A stretch of DNA of 64,000 bases from contig NZ_JAIHOO010000001.1 of the NCBI RefSeq assembly GCF_019733395.1, forward strand, positions 4,571,199-4,635,198, in the 5' to 3' direction. Source of the DNA: Lysobacter sp. BMK333-48F3. Its GTDB lineage: Bacteria > Pseudomonadota > Gammaproteobacteria > Xanthomonadales > Xanthomonadaceae. Position 1 is the stretch's first letter, and the number at the start of each line of letters is the position of its first letter. Positions 46,876 through 58,295 of this stretch are shown here, piece after piece. Both the position numbers and the translations under genes were made by a program. The notes below the pieces were generated by a model. That model had not been told where the DNA came from. It worked only from the letters and a program-made list of their open reading frames with translations, and made no database searches.

Positions 46876-48465
46876 CTATTCGACCACCACCGGGATCTTG
46901 CCGAGCCTTCCGCCCGAAATCCGCGCCTGCCATTCCTTCGGGCCGGTCTTGTGCACCGACTCGCCGGCGCTGTCGACCGCGACCGTCACCGGCATGTCCT
47001 GCACGGTGAATTCGTAGATCGCCTCCATGCCGAGGTCGGCGAAGCCGACCACGCGCGAGGCCTTGATCGCCTTCGACACCAGGTAAGCCGCGCCGCCGAC
47101 CGCCATCAGATAGACCGACTTGTGCTTCTGGATCGCCTCGATCGCGGTCGGGCCGCGCTCGGCCTTGCCGACCATGCCGAGCAGGCCGGTCTGCGCCAGC
47201 ACCTGTTCGGTGAACTTGTCCATGCGCGTGGCGGTGGTCGGGCCGGCCGGGCCGACGACTTCGTCGCGCACCGGATCGACCGGGCCGACGTAGTAGATGA
47301 AGCGGCCCTTGAAGTCGACCGGCAGCGGCTCGCCCTTGTTGAGCATATCGACGATGCGCTTGTGCGCGGCATCGCGGCCGGTCAGCAGCTTGCCGTTGAG
47401 CAACAGCACTTCGCCGGGCTTCCAGCTCGCGACATCCTCGGCGGTGACGGTGTCGAGATCGACGCGACGGCCCTTGGACGAGTCGTAGGTCAGCTTCGGC
47501 CAATCTTCCAGCGACGGCGGGTCGAGCATGACCGGGCCGCTGCCGTCGAGGGTGAAATGCGCGTGGCGGGTGGCGGCGCAGTTCGGGATCATCGCCACCG
47601 GCAGGTTGGCGGCGTGGGTCGGATAGTCCTTGACCTTGATGTCGAGCACCGTGGTCAGGCCGCCCAGGCCCTGCGCGCCGATGCCGAGCGCGTTGACCTT
47701 CTCGTACAGCTCCAGGCGCAGTTCTTCGGCGCGATTGCTGGCGCCGCGCGCTTGCAGGTCAGTGATGTCGATCGGCTCCATAAGCGATTCCTTGGCCAGC
47801 AGCATCGCCTTCTCGGCGGTGCCGCCGATGCCGATGCCGAGCATGCCCGGCGGGCACCAGCCCGCGCCCATGGTCGGCACGGTCTTGAGCACCCAGTCGA
47901 CGATCGAGTCGGACGGGTTGAGCATGGCGAACTTGGACTTGGCCTCCGAGCCGCCGCCCTTGGCGGCGACGATCACGTCCACCGTATTGCCCGGCACGAC
48001 CTTGACGTTGACCACCGCGGGCGTGTTGTCTTTCGTGTTGGCGCGCTTGCCGGCCGGATCGGCCAGCACGCTGGCGCGCAGCTTGTTGTCGGGGTGGTTG
48101 TAGGCGCGGCGCACGCCTTCGTTGACCATGTCCTCCACGCCCATGGTGGCGCTGCCTCCATCGGCACCGCTCCAGCGCACGTCCATGCCGATCCCCAGGA
48201 ACACGGTGACGATGCCGGTGTCCTGGCAGATCGGCCGGTGGCCTTCGGCGCACATGCGCGAATTGATCAGAATCTGCGCGATCGCGTCCTTGGCCGCAGG
48301 CGATTCCTCGCGCTCGTAGGCGGCGGCGAGGTTCTTGATGTAGTCGACCGGGTGGTAGTAGCTGATGTACTGCAGGGCGTCGGCGACGGACTGGATCAGG
48401 TCGTCCTGGCGGACGACGACCGGGCCCGACACGGCGGGAGCGGCGGAAGACGAAGAAGCGGTCAC
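46876..48465 (-). CDS. Class I fumarate hydratase ([4Fe-4S])
   Basis: 529 residues, the usual class I length. Cluster and active-site cysteines are in PICQDTG, GAGWCPPGMLGIGIGG and MIPNCAATRHAHF; the C-terminal beta domain has GPTTATRMDKFTE. It interconverts fumarate and malate in the TCA cycle. Class I enzymes are oxygen-sensitive, unlike heat-stable class II FumC. Stand-alone gene with its own terminator. Confidence 0.95.
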   Translation of the reverse strand: MTASSSSAAPAVSGPVVVRQDDLIQSVADALQYISYYHPVDYIKNLAAAYEREESPAAKDAIAQILINSRMCAEGHRPICQDTGIVTVFLGIGMDVRWSGADGGSATMGVEDMVNEGVRRAYNHPDNKLRASVLADPAGKRANTKDNTPAVVNVKVVPGNTVDVIVAAKGGGSEAKSKFAMLNPSDSIVDWVLKTVPTMGAGWCPPGMLGIGIGGTAEKAMLLAKESLMEPIDITDLQARGASNRAEELRLELYEKVNALGIGAQGLGGLTTVLDIKVKDYPTHAANLPVAMIPNCAATRHAHFTLDGSGPVMLDPPSLEDWPKLTYDSSKGRRVDLDTVTAEDVASWKPGEVLLLNGKLLTGRDAAHKRIVDMLNKGEPLPVDFKGRFIYYVGPVDPVRDEVVGPAGPTTATRMDKFTEQVLAQTGLLGMVGKAERGPTAIEAIQKHKSVYLMAVGGAAYLVSKAIKASRVVGFADLGMEAIYEFTVQDMPVTVAVDSAGESVHKTGPKEWQARISGGRLGKIPVVVE

Positions 48466-48583
48466 GGCGGGCGTAAGGCTGGCGGTGGGGCGATTATTCT
48501 ACCTGTCCCGGCCGGTCCGGGCCCGCCGCCCCAGGCAGCGGCCCGGTTCGGCCAAGGCCCCCACCCGCCCCGGCCGATCGCCC

Positions 48584-48934
48584 ATGACTGCGTCCTCCGC
48601 GCCGCCCGCAACGCCGTTCAATCCCGTATTGCCGTCCCTGGGCGTGCTGGTCAGCCTGCTGTGCGGTTTAGCGCCGGTGTTCGCCGTGCCGCAGTTCGCC
48701 CCGGTCTACGCCGCCTTCGGCGCCGATCTGCCCTGGCCGACCCGGCTGCTGCTGGACTACCCCTGGGCCCTGTGCCTGCTGCCGCTGTCGACCGTCGCGG
48801 TCTGGGGCCTGAGCCCGGCGCGGCGGCGCGATCTGGCGGCCTGCCTGTTCGGCATCGGCGCCGGGCTCGCCGGGCTGGCGGCGACGCTGGTCGCGCTGTA
48901 TCTGCCGATCTACCGACTCGGCGCGGCCCTGTGA
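48584..48934 (+). CDS. Hypothetical inner-membrane protein
   Basis: 116 residues with three predicted helices (LGVLVSLLCGLAPVFAV, YPWALCLLPLSTVAVWGL, LFGIGAGLAGLAATLVALYL). I do not recognise a family. The ATG at 48584 was taken because the sequence upstream reads as non-coding Arg-rich. It is divergent from the fumarase gene. Confidence 0.6.
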   Translation: MTASSAPPATPFNPVLPSLGVLVSLLCGLAPVFAVPQFAPVYAAFGADLPWPTRLLLDYPWALCLLPLSTVAVWGLSPARRRDLAACLFGIGAGLAGLAATLVALYLPIYRLGAAL

Positions 48935-48983
48935 GCCGCGGCGCAACGGCCCGCCGCCTCGTGGCAGCGGGCCGCGGTGCGGC

Positions 48984-49187
48984 TTACTGCGGGCAGGCGT
49001 CGAGCACGCAGGAGCGCCAGAACACATCGCACATCGACGGGCTGCCGCCGCCGTCCAGGCAGGGCTGACGGACTTCCTGGTCGCAATACACGCCGCCCGA
49101 GCAGACGATGATGTCGCGCGAGGACGCGGTGGCGCCGAAGGCGAAACCGAACGCGGCCACGGCCACGGCGAACAGCTTGATCTTCAT
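48984..49187 (-). CDS. Small secreted six-cysteine peptide
   Basis: 67 residues: signal peptide (LFAVAVAAFGFAFGATAS), then a ~45-residue mature part with six cysteines (positions 29, 35, 43, 53, 60, 65), enough for three disulfides, and few charges. No family recognised. AAGGAG sits 7 bases before the ATG at 49187. The same leader AAGGAGAGTTCG occurs again at 49483-49496 before another ATG. Possibly an extracellular effector or inhibitor peptide (inference). Confidence 0.72.
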   Translation of the reverse strand: MKIKLFAVAVAAFGFAFGATASSRDIIVCSGGVYCDQEVRQPCLDGGGSPSMCDVFWRSCVLDACPQ

Positions 49188-49482
49188 TCGAACTCTCCTT
49201 TTCGGATGGTGGATCTTTCGGTGATGGATCTTTCGGTCTTGAATCTTTCAGTTTTGAAGCGGGCCTTGCGCAGCCTGTCCGGCCGGGCCGGACGCGAGCG
49301 GACGCCGCGCGCGGGCTGCGCGCGTGCGGCGGGAGCGGGAAACGCACCCGGATGCGAGCGCGATGCGGCGACGTCCGCCGACGCCGGACCGGAAACGGTA
49401 GAACGACGGATACGCGATCGTTGGATACGCGATCGTTCCGGATCGAAGCGATGCGGCGGCATGGCACGCGAGGCGCCCGTCA
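49184..49482 (-). other. Doubtful Arg-rich 99-residue frame upstream of the six-Cys gene
   Basis: ATG at 49482 preceded by AAGGAGAGTTCG, the same leader as the six-cysteine gene, and ending in an ATGA overlap with that gene. The translation is Arg/Ala/Pro-rich with repeats (RIQRSRIRRS; RFKTERFKTERSITERS) mirroring DNA repeats GGATCTTTCGGTGATGGATC (about 49207-49256) and GGATACGCGATCGTT (about 49408-49436). It may be a decayed paralogue, a leader peptide or no gene. Confidence 0.3.
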
Positions 49483-49611
49483 TGCGAACTCTCCTTGTCC
49501 GGTGCCGGATCGGGGCAAGCTCGACGCTGCCGTCCCTGGCCGGGGCGCCCAACTTACTCTGCGGGCATCGCGGAAGGTAGCCGCACTGCAACACGATTCC
49601 CGCAGCGGCGC

Positions 49612-50112
49612 TCAGGTGTCGCGTTCGGGCCCCGCGTCGGAACGATCGGGTCCGTCTTCGGCGGCGCCCGGCGCGCTCTTGACGCCGACAGCCGGCTTCC
49701 ACTCGCGCGCTTCGCGCTCGATTTCGCGGAAGCGCGGGCGGATCTTGGCCAGGAAAAACCAGGTCAGGCCCCAAACCGGCACGGCGATCGCGGCAGAAAT
49801 GCCGGCCCAACCCAGCCAGGACTGGGCCTGTTCGACCACCGCCACCACCGGCAGCGCCAACAAGGGGCCGAAGATCGTCGCCGGCACCAGCGCGCTAGCC
49901 GCCGGGCGGGCGATCGCACGGAACAGGACGATGCAGGTCACCGCAGCGAACAGCACGACCAGAACGCTGGCGATCAGCAGAGGATAGGCGAGCCCGGCGT
50001 AGTCGCTGGCCGCCGCCGGTCCTGCGACCGTCGCGGCCAGAACGGCCGCCGTTGCGCGCATCGCCGTCGAGCGGCTTGCGACCGCCGTCGCGTATCGGCA
50101 TCCCTTGCCCAT
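49612..50112 (-). CDS. Hypothetical membrane protein
   Basis: 166 residues from the ATG at 50112 (AGGGGG upstream), or 149 from an ATG at 50061 that starts a cleaner signal-like helix (MRATAAVLAATVAGPAAAS). Further helices are YPLLIASVLVVLFAAVTCIV, ALVPATIFGPLLALPVVAVV and ISAAIAVPVWGLTWFFLA, then a charged cytoplasmic tail (KIRPRFREIEREAREW). Unknown family. Divergent from the ABC transporter gene. Confidence 0.6.
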   Translation of the reverse strand: MGKGCRYATAVASRSTAMRATAAVLAATVAGPAAASDYAGLAYPLLIASVLVVLFAAVTCIVLFRAIARPAASALVPATIFGPLLALPVVAVVEQAQSWLGWAGISAAIAVPVWGLTWFFLAKIRPRFREIEREAREWKPAVGVKSAPGAAEDGPDRSDAGPERDT

Positions 50113-50247
50113 GCAGCCCCCTGTTCCGCGTCGCAGCGACGCGGTCGGCGCCACATTACGGCCGCGCCGGCGTTTCCGCCAATGCCGCCGCTGCGGACGG
50201 ATCGCCCCGTATACGCAGCGCGCATGCGTTCCCGGCACAATCGGCGC

Positions 50248-52128
50248 ATGACCCATTCCAGCGAGAACGGCGCAATGCGCCGGCCAGGCGACGGCAAACC
50301 CAGCCTGCGCGAACGCTTCGACGCCTTGCGCAACCTGCCGCCGTTCCTGCGCCAGATCTGGAGCACCAGTCCGGGCCTGACCCTGATGACCTTGGGCCTG
50401 CGCCTGGTCCGCGCGCTGTTGCCGGTCGCCACCCTCTATGTCGGCAAGCTGATCATCGACGAGGCGGTGCGGCTGGTCGCGACCGGCCCGGACGTGGACT
50501 CGTTGGCCGCGGCCTGGCGCAGCGGCCAGCTCGACACCCTGTTCGCCCTGCTGGCGCTGGAGTTTGCCCTGGCGGTCGGCTCCGACCTGCTCGGCCGTCT
50601 GGTCAGCTACGGCGATGCGTTGCTGTCGGAGCTGTTCACCAACGCCACCAGCGTGCGCCTGATGGAGCACGCCGCGACCCTGGACCTGGAGGATTTCGAA
50701 GACCCGGACCTGCAGGACAAGCTCGACCGCGCCCGCCGCCAGACCATGGGCCGGATGAACCTGATGAGCCAGCTGTTCGGCCAGGTGCAGGACAGCATCA
50801 CCGTGGTCGCCTTCGCGTTCGGCCTGCTGGTCTATGCGCCGTGGCTGATCGCCCTGCTCGCCGTGGCCCTGGTGCCGGCGTTCGTCGGCGAGGCGCATTT
50901 CAACGCGCTGAGCTATTCGCTCAACTACGCCTGGACCCCGGAGCGGCGCCAGCTCGAATACGTGCGCCAGATGGGCGCCAGCGTCGAGACGGCGAAGGAA
51001 GTGAAGATCTTCAACCTGCACCGGTTCCTGATCGCGCGCTATCGCGAGCTGGCGGAAAAGTTCTACCGCGCCAGCCGCGCCCTGGCCCGCCGGCGCGCGT
51101 TCTGGGGCACGTTGCTGGCCGCGCTGGGCACGCTGGGCTACTACGTCGCTTACGGCTACATCGCCTGGCGCACGGTGCGCGGCGACTTCAGCATCGGCGA
51201 CCTGACCTTCCTCGCCGGCAGCTTCCTGCGCCTGCGCCAGTTGCTCGAAGGCCTGCTGGTCGGTTTCTCCCAGGTCGCCGGCCAGGCCCTGTACCTGGAC
51301 GATCTGTTTTCGTTCTTCCGGATCCGTCCCGAGATCGTCTCGCCGCCGCTGCCGCGGCCGGTGCCGCGGCCGATCCAGCGAGGCTTCGCGTTCGAGAACG
51401 TCGGCTTCCGCTATCCCGACGCCGAACGCTGGGCGCTGCGCGGGCTGGACTTCGAACTGCGCGCCGGCGAGGTGCTGGCCCTGGTCGGCGAGAACGGCGC
51501 CGGCAAGACCACCCTGGTCAAGCTGCTGGCGCGGCTGTACGACCCCGACGAAGGCCGCATCCTGCTCGACGGCCGCGACCTGCGCGAATACGACCTGGAC
51601 GAACTGCGCGCCAACGTCGGCGTGGTGTTCCAGGATTTCGTCCGCTACCACCTGACCGCCGGCGAGAACATCGGCGTCGGCCAGATCGACGCCATGCACG
51701 ATCAGGGCCGGATCCGCGATGCGGCGCGGCGCGCCCTGGCCGACGAGGTGATCGAATCGCTGCCGCGCGGCTACGACCAGCTGATCGGACGCCGCTTCAA
51801 GACCGGAGTCGACCTGTCCGGCGGGCAATGGCAGAAGATCGCGATCGCCCGCGCCTACATGCGCGACGCCCAGGTCATGATCCTGGACGAGCCGACCGCG
51901 GCACTGGACGCGCGCGCCGAATTCGAGGTATTCCAACGCTTCAAGGAGCTGTCGGCGCAACGCACCGCGGTACTGATCTCGCACCGCTTCTCCAGCGTGC
52001 GCATGGCCGACCGGATCCTGGTGCTGGCCGAAGGCCGCCTGGAGGCCAGCGGCACCCACGCCGAATTGCTCGCCCAAGGCGGACGTTACGCCGAACTGTT
52101 CGAACTGCAGGCGGCCGGCTATCGCTGA
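50248..52128 (+). CDS. ABC transporter, fused permease-ATPase (exporter type)
   Basis: 626 residues: six-helix membrane domain (about 30-340), then an ATPase with Walker A LVGENGAGKTTLVKLL, Q-loop VVFQDFVRYHLTAGENIG, signature LSGGQWQKIAIARAYM and Walker B VMILDEPTAALDARAE. It forms a homodimeric or heterodimeric exporter; the substrate is not evident. The start could also be at 50224 or 50275. It is not overlapped with other transport genes. Similar half-transporters serve peptides or lipids. Confidence 0.9.
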   Translation: MTHSSENGAMRRPGDGKPSLRERFDALRNLPPFLRQIWSTSPGLTLMTLGLRLVRALLPVATLYVGKLIIDEAVRLVATGPDVDSLAAAWRSGQLDTLFALLALEFALAVGSDLLGRLVSYGDALLSELFTNATSVRLMEHAATLDLEDFEDPDLQDKLDRARRQTMGRMNLMSQLFGQVQDSITVVAFAFGLLVYAPWLIALLAVALVPAFVGEAHFNALSYSLNYAWTPERRQLEYVRQMGASVETAKEVKIFNLHRFLIARYRELAEKFYRASRALARRRAFWGTLLAALGTLGYYVAYGYIAWRTVRGDFSIGDLTFLAGSFLRLRQLLEGLLVGFSQVAGQALYLDDLFSFFRIRPEIVSPPLPRPVPRPIQRGFAFENVGFRYPDAERWALRGLDFELRAGEVLALVGENGAGKTTLVKLLARLYDPDEGRILLDGRDLREYDLDELRANVGVVFQDFVRYHLTAGENIGVGQIDAMHDQGRIRDAARRALADEVIESLPRGYDQLIGRRFKTGVDLSGGQWQKIAIARAYMRDAQVMILDEPTAALDARAEFEVFQRFKELSAQRTAVLISHRFSSVRMADRILVLAEGRLEASGTHAELLAQGGRYAELFELQAAGYR

Positions 52129-52211
52129 GCCTCGCAGCGCGGACGCCCCGCTCGACGGCAAGGATGCCCCTTCGCTGGAACCTACGATCCGATGAAAACC
52201 GGGAGCCCCGC

Positions 52212-53417
52212 ATGACCGCCGTCCGACCCGCACCGATGTTCCGCCGCGCCGCCCTCGCCCTGAGCCTGATCGCTGCCCTGGCCGCCTGCCAGCGCGGCCA
52301 GGACGCGGTCGCGGCGACCGCGCAGCCGGCGCCGAAGCAGCAGGCCGCGCACCGCGTCGACAGCGAACGCGGGCCGGTGCAGGTGGTCGAGGTCGCGACC
52401 GGCCTGGAGCACCCCTGGGCGGTAGCGCTGCTGCCCGACGGCGGCTTCCTGGTCACCGAGCGCGCCGGCCGCCTGCGCCGGGTCGGTGCCGACGGCGCGA
52501 TCTCCGCGCCGATCGGCGGCGTACCGGCGGTGTGGGCGCAGGGCCAGGGCGGCCTGCTCGACGTGATCCTGGCGCCGGACTTCGCCTCCAGCCGACGCAT
52601 CTACCTCAGCTACGCCGAACCCGGCCCGGACGGCAGCGCCGGCACCGCGGTGGCCTCGGCCACGCTCGGCGAGGCCGCGCTGAGCGAGGTCAAGACGATC
52701 TACCGCCAGCAGCCCAAACTGGAGGGACCGAACCACTTCGGCTCGCGTCTGGCCTTCGACCGCCAGGGCCATCTTTTCGTCAGCCAGGGCGAGCGCCAGC
52801 AGCGCATGGCTGCGCAGGAGCTGGACAAGCTGCAGGGCAAGCTGGTGCGGCTCAACGCCGACGGCAGCGTGCCCGCCGACAACCCCTTCGTCGGCCGCGA
52901 CGGCGCGCGCCCGGAGATCTGGAGCTACGGCCACCGCAACATGCAGTCGCTGGCGCTCGATCCGCGCACCGGCGCCCTGTGGGAGGCCGAACACGGCCCG
53001 CGCGGCGGCGACGAAATCAATCGGCCGCAGGCCGGCAAGAATTACGGCTGGCCGATCGTCACCCACGGCATCGACTACAGCGGATTGAAGATTTCCGAGG
53101 CCGAAGGCAAGGAAAAACCGGGCATGGAATCGCCCTACCACGTCTGGGAAAAATCGCCGGCCTTGTCGGGCATGGCCTTCTACGTCAACCAACCGCAGTC
53201 GCCGTGGAACGACAGCCTGTTCCTGGGCGCGCTGGCCGACGGCAGCCTGATCCGGCTGAGCCTGGACGGCGACAAGATCGTCGCCGAAGAACGGCTGCTG
53301 AAAGAGTTGGACTGGCGCATCCGCGACGTGCGCGTCTCGGCCGACGGCAAAGTGTTCGTGCTGACCGACGAAAGCGACGGCAAGCTGCTGCGGCTGGATC
53401 CGCCGGCGGCCAAGTAA
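52212..53417 (+). CDS. PQQ-dependent sugar (aldose) dehydrogenase, soluble type
   Basis: 401 residues. An N-terminal lipoprotein-like signal (LALSLIAALAACQRG, Cys near 25), then a six-bladed beta-propeller: GLEHPWAVALLPDGGFLVTE, GQGGLLDVILAPDF, YGHRNMQSLALDP and EHGPRGGDEINRP are hallmarks of the YliI/Asd family. It oxidises aldose sugars at C1 in the periplasm with PQQ and calcium. PQQ synthesis genes are not in the window. It begins about 80 bases after the ABC gene. Confidence 0.9.
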   Translation: MTAVRPAPMFRRAALALSLIAALAACQRGQDAVAATAQPAPKQQAAHRVDSERGPVQVVEVATGLEHPWAVALLPDGGFLVTERAGRLRRVGADGAISAPIGGVPAVWAQGQGGLLDVILAPDFASSRRIYLSYAEPGPDGSAGTAVASATLGEAALSEVKTIYRQQPKLEGPNHFGSRLAFDRQGHLFVSQGERQQRMAAQELDKLQGKLVRLNADGSVPADNPFVGRDGARPEIWSYGHRNMQSLALDPRTGALWEAEHGPRGGDEINRPQAGKNYGWPIVTHGIDYSGLKISEAEGKEKPGMESPYHVWEKSPALSGMAFYVNQPQSPWNDSLFLGALADGSLIRLSLDGDKIVAEERLLKELDWRIRDVRVSADGKVFVLTDESDGKLLRLDPPAAK

Positions 53418-53444
53418 GCGCGAGGCAGCGCGAAAGCACCGCTA

Positions 53445-53478
<34 letters not shown>

Positions 53479-53652
53479 AAGAGCTTGGCGCGGGACCGAA
53501 CTCGCGAGAACGCCCTGAAGCCCCGAAGGGCGGCCCGCAGGGATGCGGGCCGTGCGCAGCCAGGCCAGGGATGGCCTGTGCGGAGCAGCCCCGCGCAAAC
53601 CTCGTCCCATAGTGGCTTTTGATTCGAAACAGCCATGGCGTTTTCTTTGGTT

Positions 53653-53682
53653 ACTTTCTTTGTCGCCTTGGACAAAGAAAGT
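53653..53682. repeat. Palindrome ACTTTCTTTGTC
   Basis: Perfect 12-bp arms ACTTTCTTTGTC (53653-53664) and GACAAAGAAAGT (53671-53682) with a 6-base loop. Matches a common xanthomonad intergenic motif (TTACTTTCTT...AAGAAAGTGACCCGG) as I know it. Confidence 0.85.
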
Positions 53683-53710
53683 GACCCGGCCGCTTGCGGA
53701 CGGAAGCTTT

Positions 53711-53750
53711 GCTTTAGAGCTTTAGAGCTTTAGAGCTTTGGAGCTTTCGA
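53711..53750. repeat. 8-base tandem GCTTTAGA x5
   Basis: Five copies: three GCTTTAGA, then GCTTTGGA and GCTTTCGA. Non-coding. Confidence 0.92.
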
Positions 53751-53787
53751 AGCCTTCGAACAACAGACGGCGCGAGACCGTAAGAAC

Positions 53788-54136
53788 GCGGTCGCGGCTT
53801 ACGCCGCTCCTACAGGGGGCGCAGGACAAAGGCGTGGCGAGAGGCACGGACGGCAGTCGCGGCTTTAGAAGCCTTCGAACACAGACATCGCGATGCCGCA
53901 GCAGCGCGGTCGCGGCTTGCGCCGCTCCTACAGGGGCCAGGACAAAGACGCGGCGAACGGGCGAGATGGCGGTCGCGGCTCGCGCCGCTCCTACAGGGGG
54001 CGCGGGACAAAGGCGCGGCGAGATCGGGGCGATGGTTTCGGGCTTCGATCGATGGCGTCGGCCTTGGATTCTCTGTGCGTCCCGTGGTCGCGGCTTGTGA
54101 CCGAAGGAAATCCCTGTGGGCGCCGCCCCTACAGGG
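53788..54136. repeat. Cluster of four GTCGCGGCTT.CGCCGCTCCTACAGG repeats
   Basis: Units at about 53788-53819, 53906-53937, 53968-54000 and a diverged one at 54084-54136 (with GACCGAAGGAAATCCCTGTG). All are in the same orientation. Complementary to the units at 30104 and 46639. Confidence 0.85.
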
Positions 54137-54184
54137 GCATGAGACAAAACCGCCGGGGGACGGAATCCTCCGTCCCCCGCTCGC

Positions 54185-56578
<2,394 letters not shown>

Positions 56579-56882
56579 CGTTTCCCATCGGTCTGGCCCC
56601 GCCGGGCGGGGAACGGGACGATTGTGGCAATGCCGGCGTGAAGACGAAACCCATTGACAGGGCTGGCTTTTTGGGGCCAGGAGTGGGCTTGGGCAGGAGC
56701 TGGCGAACAGCAGAAGGAGATGGCGAACAGCAGATAGGAGCCAGCGAGGAGCAGGCTTGGGCTTCGTTGTCTCCTGCCTCCTGCCCGCAACCTCGTGCCC
56801 GCGCCGACTCCTGGTTCAAAGATAAGAACCGCTCTCATCCATCGGCTACAATGGCCGCCCCGCTCCACCCGACCTCACCGGC
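56579..56882. other. Divergent intergenic region with repeats, tex/fpr
   Basis: About 300 bases between divergent tex and fpr. It contains a direct repeat TGGCGAACAGCAGA (56701-56714 and 56721-56734) and complementary GGCAGGAG / CTCCTGCC (about 56692 and 56780-56796), a hairpin-forming repeat. Promoters for both genes must lie here. Confidence 0.55.
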
Positions 56883-57692
56883 ATGTCCTCCGCTTTTGGC
56901 ACCGAGACGGTGCTGGACGTCCGTCACTGGACCGACGACTACTTCAGCTTCACCACTACCCGCGACGACGGCTTCCGCTTCGAGAACGGCCAGTTCGTGA
57001 TGATCGGCCTGCAGGTCGAACAGGCGGACGGCTCGACCAAGCCGCTGCTGCGCGCCTATTCGATCGCCAGCGCGAACTGGGAAGAACAACTGGAGTTCTT
57101 CAGCATCAAGGTGCCCAACGGCCCGCTGACCTCGCGCCTGAAGTCGATCCAGCCCGGCGACAGCGTGCTGATCGGACGCAAGCCGACCGGCACCCTGCTG
57201 ATCCACGACCTGCACCCCGGCCGCAACCTGTATCTGCTCGGCACCGGCACCGGCTTCGCGCCGTGGCTGTCGGTGATCAAGGACCCGGAAACCTACGAAC
57301 GCTTCGAGAACGTGGTGCTGTGCCACGGCGTACGCAGCGAGCAGGACCTGGCCTACCGCGACTACATCGTCAACGAGCTGCCGCGCCACGAGTTCCTCGG
57401 CGAGCAGATCGCGGCCAAGCTGAAGTACTACCCGGCGGTCAGCCGCGAGGGCTTCGTGTTCGACGGCCGCGACCAGCGCGGCCGCCTGACCGAGATGATG
57501 GACAGCGGCCGGATGGCCGACCAGCTCGGCCTGCCGGCGCTGGACGCCGAGCACGACCGGGCGATGATCTGCGGCAGCCCGCAGATGCTGGCCGACTTCC
57601 GCGAGATCCTCGACCGCCGCGGCTTCGCCGCCGCGCCGCGGATCGGCACGCCGGGCCAGTACGTGTTCGAGCGCGCCTTCGTCGAGAAGTGA
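56883..57692 (+). CDS. fpr: Ferredoxin--NADP reductase
   Basis: 269 residues. The FAD motif RAYSIASANWEE is near residue 60, NADP-binding GTGTGFAPWLSVI near 120, and a short C-terminus (VFERAFVEK). It is the bacterial class I Fpr, transferring electrons between NADPH and ferredoxin/flavodoxin, often in oxidative-stress defence. The downstream TlpA-like gene starts within its stop (GTGA overlap). Confidence 0.94.
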   Translation: MSSAFGTETVLDVRHWTDDYFSFTTTRDDGFRFENGQFVMIGLQVEQADGSTKPLLRAYSIASANWEEQLEFFSIKVPNGPLTSRLKSIQPGDSVLIGRKPTGTLLIHDLHPGRNLYLLGTGTGFAPWLSVIKDPETYERFENVVLCHGVRSEQDLAYRDYIVNELPRHEFLGEQIAAKLKYYPAVSREGFVFDGRDQRGRLTEMMDSGRMADQLGLPALDAEHDRAMICGSPQMLADFREILDRRGFAAAPRIGTPGQYVFERAFVEK

Positions 57693-58288
57693 GCCGGGTG
57701 CCGGCCTCGTCGTCCATCGCGACCGTCCTGCGCGGCTTGTTCGCCGGCCTGCTGCTGGCCTGGTGCGGCGCCGCCGGCGCCCAACTCGCCAGCGCGCCGC
57801 TGAGCGCGCCCCCTTCCAGCGATGCGTCGGCGCCGCGCACCGCCTTGCGCATCGGCCAGGCGCCGCCGGAATGGCTGGGCCTGGATCGCCAGGGCCGTTC
57901 GCTGCAGGTCGGCCAGTACCGCGGCCGCGCGCTGCTGGTGGTGTTCTGGGCCAGTTGGTGCGGGCAATGCCGCAGCGAACTGCCGCTGCTGTCGGCGCTG
58001 CGCCGCGGTTTCGGCCGCGAGCGGCTGGCGGTGGTGGCGATCAACCACGCCGAACCGCGCCGCGATTTCGACGCCTTCGTCCGCCTCAACCCTGGCCTGG
58101 ACTTCGACTTCGTCCACGACCCCGGCCCGGTGGCGCGCCATTACGGCGTACGTGCGGTGCCGCAGGTGTTCCTGATCGACGCCCAGGGCCGCCTGGTGCA
58201 CCAACAGCGCGGCTACTCGCCGCAGAAGATCGAAGCGCTGGCGCGCGAACTGCGCAAGCGGCTGCCCGCCTCCGGCGACGCCGGCTGA
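57689..58288 (+). CDS. TlpA-like thiol-disulfide oxidoreductase
   Basis: 199 residues. The GTG at 57689 overlaps the fpr stop (GTGA) and gives a good signal peptide with an N-terminal Arg (VSRVPASSSIATVLRGLFAG, then LLLAWCGAAGA). The redoxin/TlpA domain has ASWCGQCRSELP, with active-site Cys-Gly-Gln-Cys, and the cis-Pro region VRAVPQVFLIDAQG. It would reduce or oxidise periplasmic thiols. Another GTG at 57698 is possible. Confidence 0.88.
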   Translation: MSRVPASSSIATVLRGLFAGLLLAWCGAAGAQLASAPLSAPPSSDASAPRTALRIGQAPPEWLGLDRQGRSLQVGQYRGRALLVVFWASWCGQCRSELPLLSALRRGFGRERLAVVAINHAEPRRDFDAFVRLNPGLDFDFVHDPGPVARHYGVRAVPQVFLIDAQGRLVHQQRGYSPQKIEALARELRKRLPASGDAG

Positions 58289-58295
58289 GCGCGGC

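Noticed and set aside
53711..54000. CRISPR array considered because of regularly repeated units
   Set aside because: Units are palindromic intergenic repeats at irregular spacing with no constant spacer length, and no cas genes are present.
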